DNA of 47,556 nt from Burkholderiales bacterium (lineage in GTDB: Bacteria; Pseudomonadota; Gammaproteobacteria; Burkholderiales; Burkholderiaceae_E): contig RPRK01000014.1 in NCBI GenBank assembly GCA_003818495.1, positions 1-47,556 of the forward strand, in the 5' to 3' direction. Numbering within the stretch: position 1 is the first letter of the stretch; every line of letters starts with the position of its first letter. The notes below the pieces were generated by a model. The model had not been told where the DNA came from. It did not search any database and saw only the letters and a program-made list of their open reading frames with translations. Position numbers and translations under genes: made by a program. This document shows positions 46,001-47,556 of the stretch, in pieces.

Positions 46001-46644
46001 GCTACCTGACGGACTACCAGGACGCGGCCTACGCGAACCGCTATGCGGCGACGGTCGAGCGGGTCAAGCAGGCGGAAGCCGCCCTCGGGCGGGGCGATGC
46101 GCTCGCCCGCGCGGTCGCGAAGTACCTGTTCAAGCTGATGGCCCACAAGGACGAGTGGGAGGTGGCGCGCCTCTACGCGCGGCCGGAGTTCCGCAAGGAG
46201 CTCGACCGTGCCTTCGAGGGCGACTTCAAGCTCAAGTTCCACGTCGCAGGCGGACCGTTCGGCCGCCGCGATCCGGTCTCGGGCAAGCTCGTCAAGCGCG
46301 AGGTCGGTCCGTGGCTGATGACCGCGTTCCGGCTGATGGCCCCGCTGCGCGGCCTGCGGGGCGGCGCGCTCGATCCGTTCCGCAACTCGTCGGAACGGCG
46401 GCTCGCGCGCGAGCTGCTCGCGACCTACGAAGCGGATCTCGAGCGCGTGCTCGCCGGCCTCGATGCCGACAACCATGGCGTCGCGGTGAAGCTCGCCTCG
46501 TTGCCCGAGCGGGTGCGCGGCTACGGTCACGTGCGCGAGCAGCATGCCGAGGCCGTCGCGAAGGAGCGCGAGGCGCTGCTCGCGCAGTGGCAGCAGGGTG
46601 GCGCGGCCGTCGTCGAGGTGAAGCGGCGGATGCAGGCGGCCTGA
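43090..46644 (+). CDS. Indolepyruvate ferredoxin oxidoreductase family protein (fused alpha/beta)
   Basis: The 1184-residue protein is the fused IorA/IorB-like type of 2-oxoacid:acceptor oxidoreductase that oxidatively decarboxylates arylpyruvates with CoA. It has an N-terminal pyrimidine-binding domain (GYVSGYRGSPLGRYD), a TPP domain with CSGCPHGRST and MGDGTYFHSG (about 435-520), an Fe-S motif CEGCGDCGKVTNC (about 639-651) with further cysteines in STCNKDFSCQEGFC, then the gamma-type domain IIAGIGGTGVVTIGQ and a C-terminal region. AGGAGA precedes ATG 43090. A GGGCCC/GGGCCC hairpin lies just upstream of it. It probably acts in aromatic amino-acid catabolism. Confidence 0.93.
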   Translation: MNAPTEGMRLVTSLKERYTADQGWVYMTGTQALVRLPIQQRLRDAAAGLNTGGYVSGYRGSPLGRYDMELTAAQDVLGRHNVVFRAGINEDLAATALWGAQYVGVFPGAKVDGVFGIWYGKGPGVDRSGDPFRHANLAGTSPLGGVLALAGDDHGAKSSTVANYSDLNFVAATIPLLYPSNAQELLDLGLHGIAMSRYSGCWTGMKVVTDVVEGGGSVYVAPDSPVIVVPPEGELPAGGVHTRGFDMAVPQEERLHHHKIYRVLAYARANGLNRIGGAIGEARIGVVAAGKAWQDLQQAMVALGLDEAGLRSLGVRTLKVGLVWPLDPTIVREFAQGLSSVLVIEEKRPLLEDQMRNALYGLAGAPAIRGKFAAGAMFAEDRGTAIFPNAGEISPAMVAAAIVDGLRAIDPSCTLSLPADAAGPRSDGPSPVRAPSFCSGCPHGRSTKLPDGSRALAGIGCHTMAMFVDPTKTTTVSHMGGEGAMWLGQQPFTTEKHVFANMGDGTYFHSGFLALRQAVAAHVPITYKILHNGFVSMTGGQKIDGELTIAGTIGELSAEGVKKIALVSDDPTKWQGVSLPAGVTVHHRSELDAVQRDFREYGDVSVIVYDQPCATERRRLRKRGKWADPDKRAFINSAVCEGCGDCGKVTNCMSIEPLETELGRKRRINQSTCNKDFSCQEGFCPSFVTVEGGRVRKAGGGEGAVADPLAAVAAAGDAAFPSLPMPAIARPDRSYAIIIAGIGGTGVVTIGQTLAVAAHLEGLFSSNLDVTGLAQKYGAVLSHVKVAPEPALLHATRVATGEADALIGCDLIVSAGDETFSKLRAGSGGVVCTDMVPTSEFSRNPDWNPDADGLAAKLAGVFGERGLAMEALRLSTALMGDAITANMFMLGAAWQRGLVPLTFDAIDRAIELNGVAIESNRRAFLWGRRAAHDLTAVERIATGSGPASAQVIRFDPKKPATLAELMAVRIGYLTDYQDAAYANRYAATVERVKQAEAALGRGDALARAVAKYLFKLMAHKDEWEVARLYARPEFRKELDRAFEGDFKLKFHVAGGPFGRRDPVSGKLVKREVGPWLMTAFRLMAPLRGLRGGALDPFRNSSERRLARELLATYEADLERVLAGLDADNHGVAVKLASLPERVRGYGHVREQHAEAVAKEREALLAQWQQGGAAVVEVKRRMQAA

Positions 46645-46689
46645 GGCCGAGGGCCGACCCCGGGGCGATGCCGCGGGGCGCGGGCCCGA

Positions 46690-47556
46690 TCAGTCGGCGG
46701 ACGCGACGACGAAACGCTCGAACGACTCTCGGATCCCGTCGATCGGCGCGTCGCGGAAGATGAACACCAGCTTCGATCCGCGCCCCGCGTCGGGCCACTG
46801 CGCCAGCGTGACCGGCGGATGGAACACATGGTGCACGCCGTGCAGCACCACCGGCAGCGGCTCGCCGGCGAGCGCCACCACCGCCTTGGCCCGCAGGAGC
46901 CGGTCGCCGTGGACGCGCCGCAGCTCGGCGAGCCAGTCGTGCAGCCGCTGCCAGTCGAGCGGCGCCTCGGGCGTCAGGCACAGGGCGCGAATGTCATCGC
47001 CATGCGCGTCGGGGTCGGGGCGTGCGGCGTGCACCGGCTCGAACCGGATCCAGCGGCTGAGCCGCGAGGCGAGGTCCGGCGAGCCACGCGGCAGCACCTC
47101 GTCAGCCGAGGCGCGCCCGGCGATGACGGGTGCGATCGTCGCGATGCCGTTGAGTCCGCGCAGCCGCGGCTCGAGCCGTGCGAGCGCGTCGGCGTCGAGG
47201 TCGGTCTTGGTGACGAGCAGCCGGTCGGCGAGCGCCACCTGCTTGCGCGCCTCGGGGTGCTCGTCGAGCTGACGCGCGGCGTTCATCGCATCGACCGTCG
47301 TGACGACGCCCGCGAGCGTGCAGAAGTGCGAGACGAGCGGATTGTTCAGCATCATCTGCATCATCGGCGCGGGGTCGGCGAGTCCGGTGGTCTCGATGAC
47401 GATCCGCTTGAACGGCGGGATCTCGCCCGAGTCGCGCCGGGCGAGCAGCTGGCGCAGCGCGCTCTCGAGGTCGGAGCGCAGCGTGCAGCACACGCAGCCG
47501 CTCTGCAGCACGACCATCTCGCCGTCGACCGAATCGACCAGCAGGTGATCGAGCCC
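46690..47556 (-). CDS. CobW/COG0523-family GTPase, 5' end outside window
   Basis: The minus-strand frame is open to the window edge (ending with GLDHLLVDSVDGEM on the far side), so the N terminus with its P-loop is missing. Visible are the metal-binding motif GCVCCT, then SDLESALRQLL, ETTGLADPAP (switch-like), and a G4-like TKTD, followed by a C-terminal CobW_C domain. Family members deliver zinc, cobalt or iron to enzymes such as nitrile hydratase or cobalamin pathway proteins. Which metal cannot be told. It converges on the ferredoxin oxidoreductase gene. Confidence 0.9.
   Translation of the reverse strand, partial: GLDHLLVDSVDGEMVVLQSGCVCCTLRSDLESALRQLLARRDSGEIPPFKRIVIETTGLADPAPMMQMMLNNPLVSHFCTLAGVVTTVDAMNAARQLDEHPEARKQVALADRLLVTKTDLDADALARLEPRLRGLNGIATIAPVIAGRASADEVLPRGSPDLASRLSRWIRFEPVHAARPDPDAHGDDIRALCLTPEAPLDWQRLHDWLAELRRVHGDRLLRAKAVVALAGEPLPVVLHGVHHVFHPPVTLAQWPDAGRGSKLVFIFRDAPIDGIRESFERFVVASAD

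Noticed and set aside
42148-46644. 1498-residue version of the oxidoreductase starting inside the kinase gene
   Set aside because: The first 314 codons are an out-of-frame reading of the kinase; a ribosome binding site and family N terminus support 43090. The open frame is kept only as a slippage note.

Overview
The window is a GC-rich, gene-dense chromosomal segment of a betaproteobacterium, most likely a member of Burkholderiales. The main evidence is gene order. It contains the blocks lolB-ispE-tRNA-Gln-prs-rplY, kdsD-kdsC-lptCAB-rpoN-hpf-ptsN-hprK-rapZ, mlaFEDACB followed by an ABC-2 exporter, and bolA-murA-hisGDCBHAFIE-hinT-tatABC, arranged much as in Burkholderia and Ralstonia relatives. 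The short, HisZ-dependent form of HisG agrees with this. No genus can be assigned by eye. I saw no phage, transposase or CRISPR array.

Layout: (1) 1-1000 holds the 3' part of an enolase-superfamily gene, which converges on a minus-strand block (1090-6355) of rplY, prs, tRNA-Gln, ispE, lolB and a TPR lipoprotein gene. (2) 6445-12160 is a plus-strand block with mutM, a dynamin-like GTPase, mutY and a DUF945-type protein. (3) 12183-21869 is a long minus-strand block: an SDR oxidoreductase, a Lon-N-terminal-like protein, rapZ, hprK, ptsN, hpf, rpoN, lptB, lptA, lptC, kdsC and kdsD. It joins nitrogen-PTS/sigma-54 regulation to Kdo synthesis and LPS transport. (4) 21954-40013 is a plus-strand block: a Kef-type antiporter, the Mla phospholipid transport system, an ABC-2 exporter, a BolA protein, murA, a complete histidine operon except hisZ, hinT and tatABC. 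(5) 40040-47556 is an accessory stretch: an SDR, a c-type cytochrome, an orphan sensor kinase, a giant indolepyruvate ferredoxin oxidoreductase and a partial CobW-family GTPase.

Much of the window serves the cell envelope (LPS transport, Kdo, outer-membrane lipid asymmetry, lipoprotein localisation, peptidoglycan precursor, Tat export). Genes are tightly packed, with many ATGA or GTGA overlaps that suggest translational coupling. Start codons include GTG (mlaE, mlaA, mlaB, hisC, tatC) and probable TTG (mutY, mlaF).

The observations most worth a second look are: the ispE stop codon lying inside the D-loop of tRNA-Gln; a perfect FNR/ANR-type palindrome upstream of the cytochrome c gene; three tiny ORFs coupled to the GTPase, mlaD and hisF genes; -10 hexamers placed so that kdsD and TPR-gene transcripts would be leaderless; a dynamin-like GTPase with an altered Walker A between the two 8-oxoguanine repair genes; a hairpin between tatA and tatB; and a C8 tract in frame-shift register between the sensor kinase and the following oxidoreductase. 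I see no clear evidence of a wholly new multi-gene system; the novelty here is mostly regulatory architecture.
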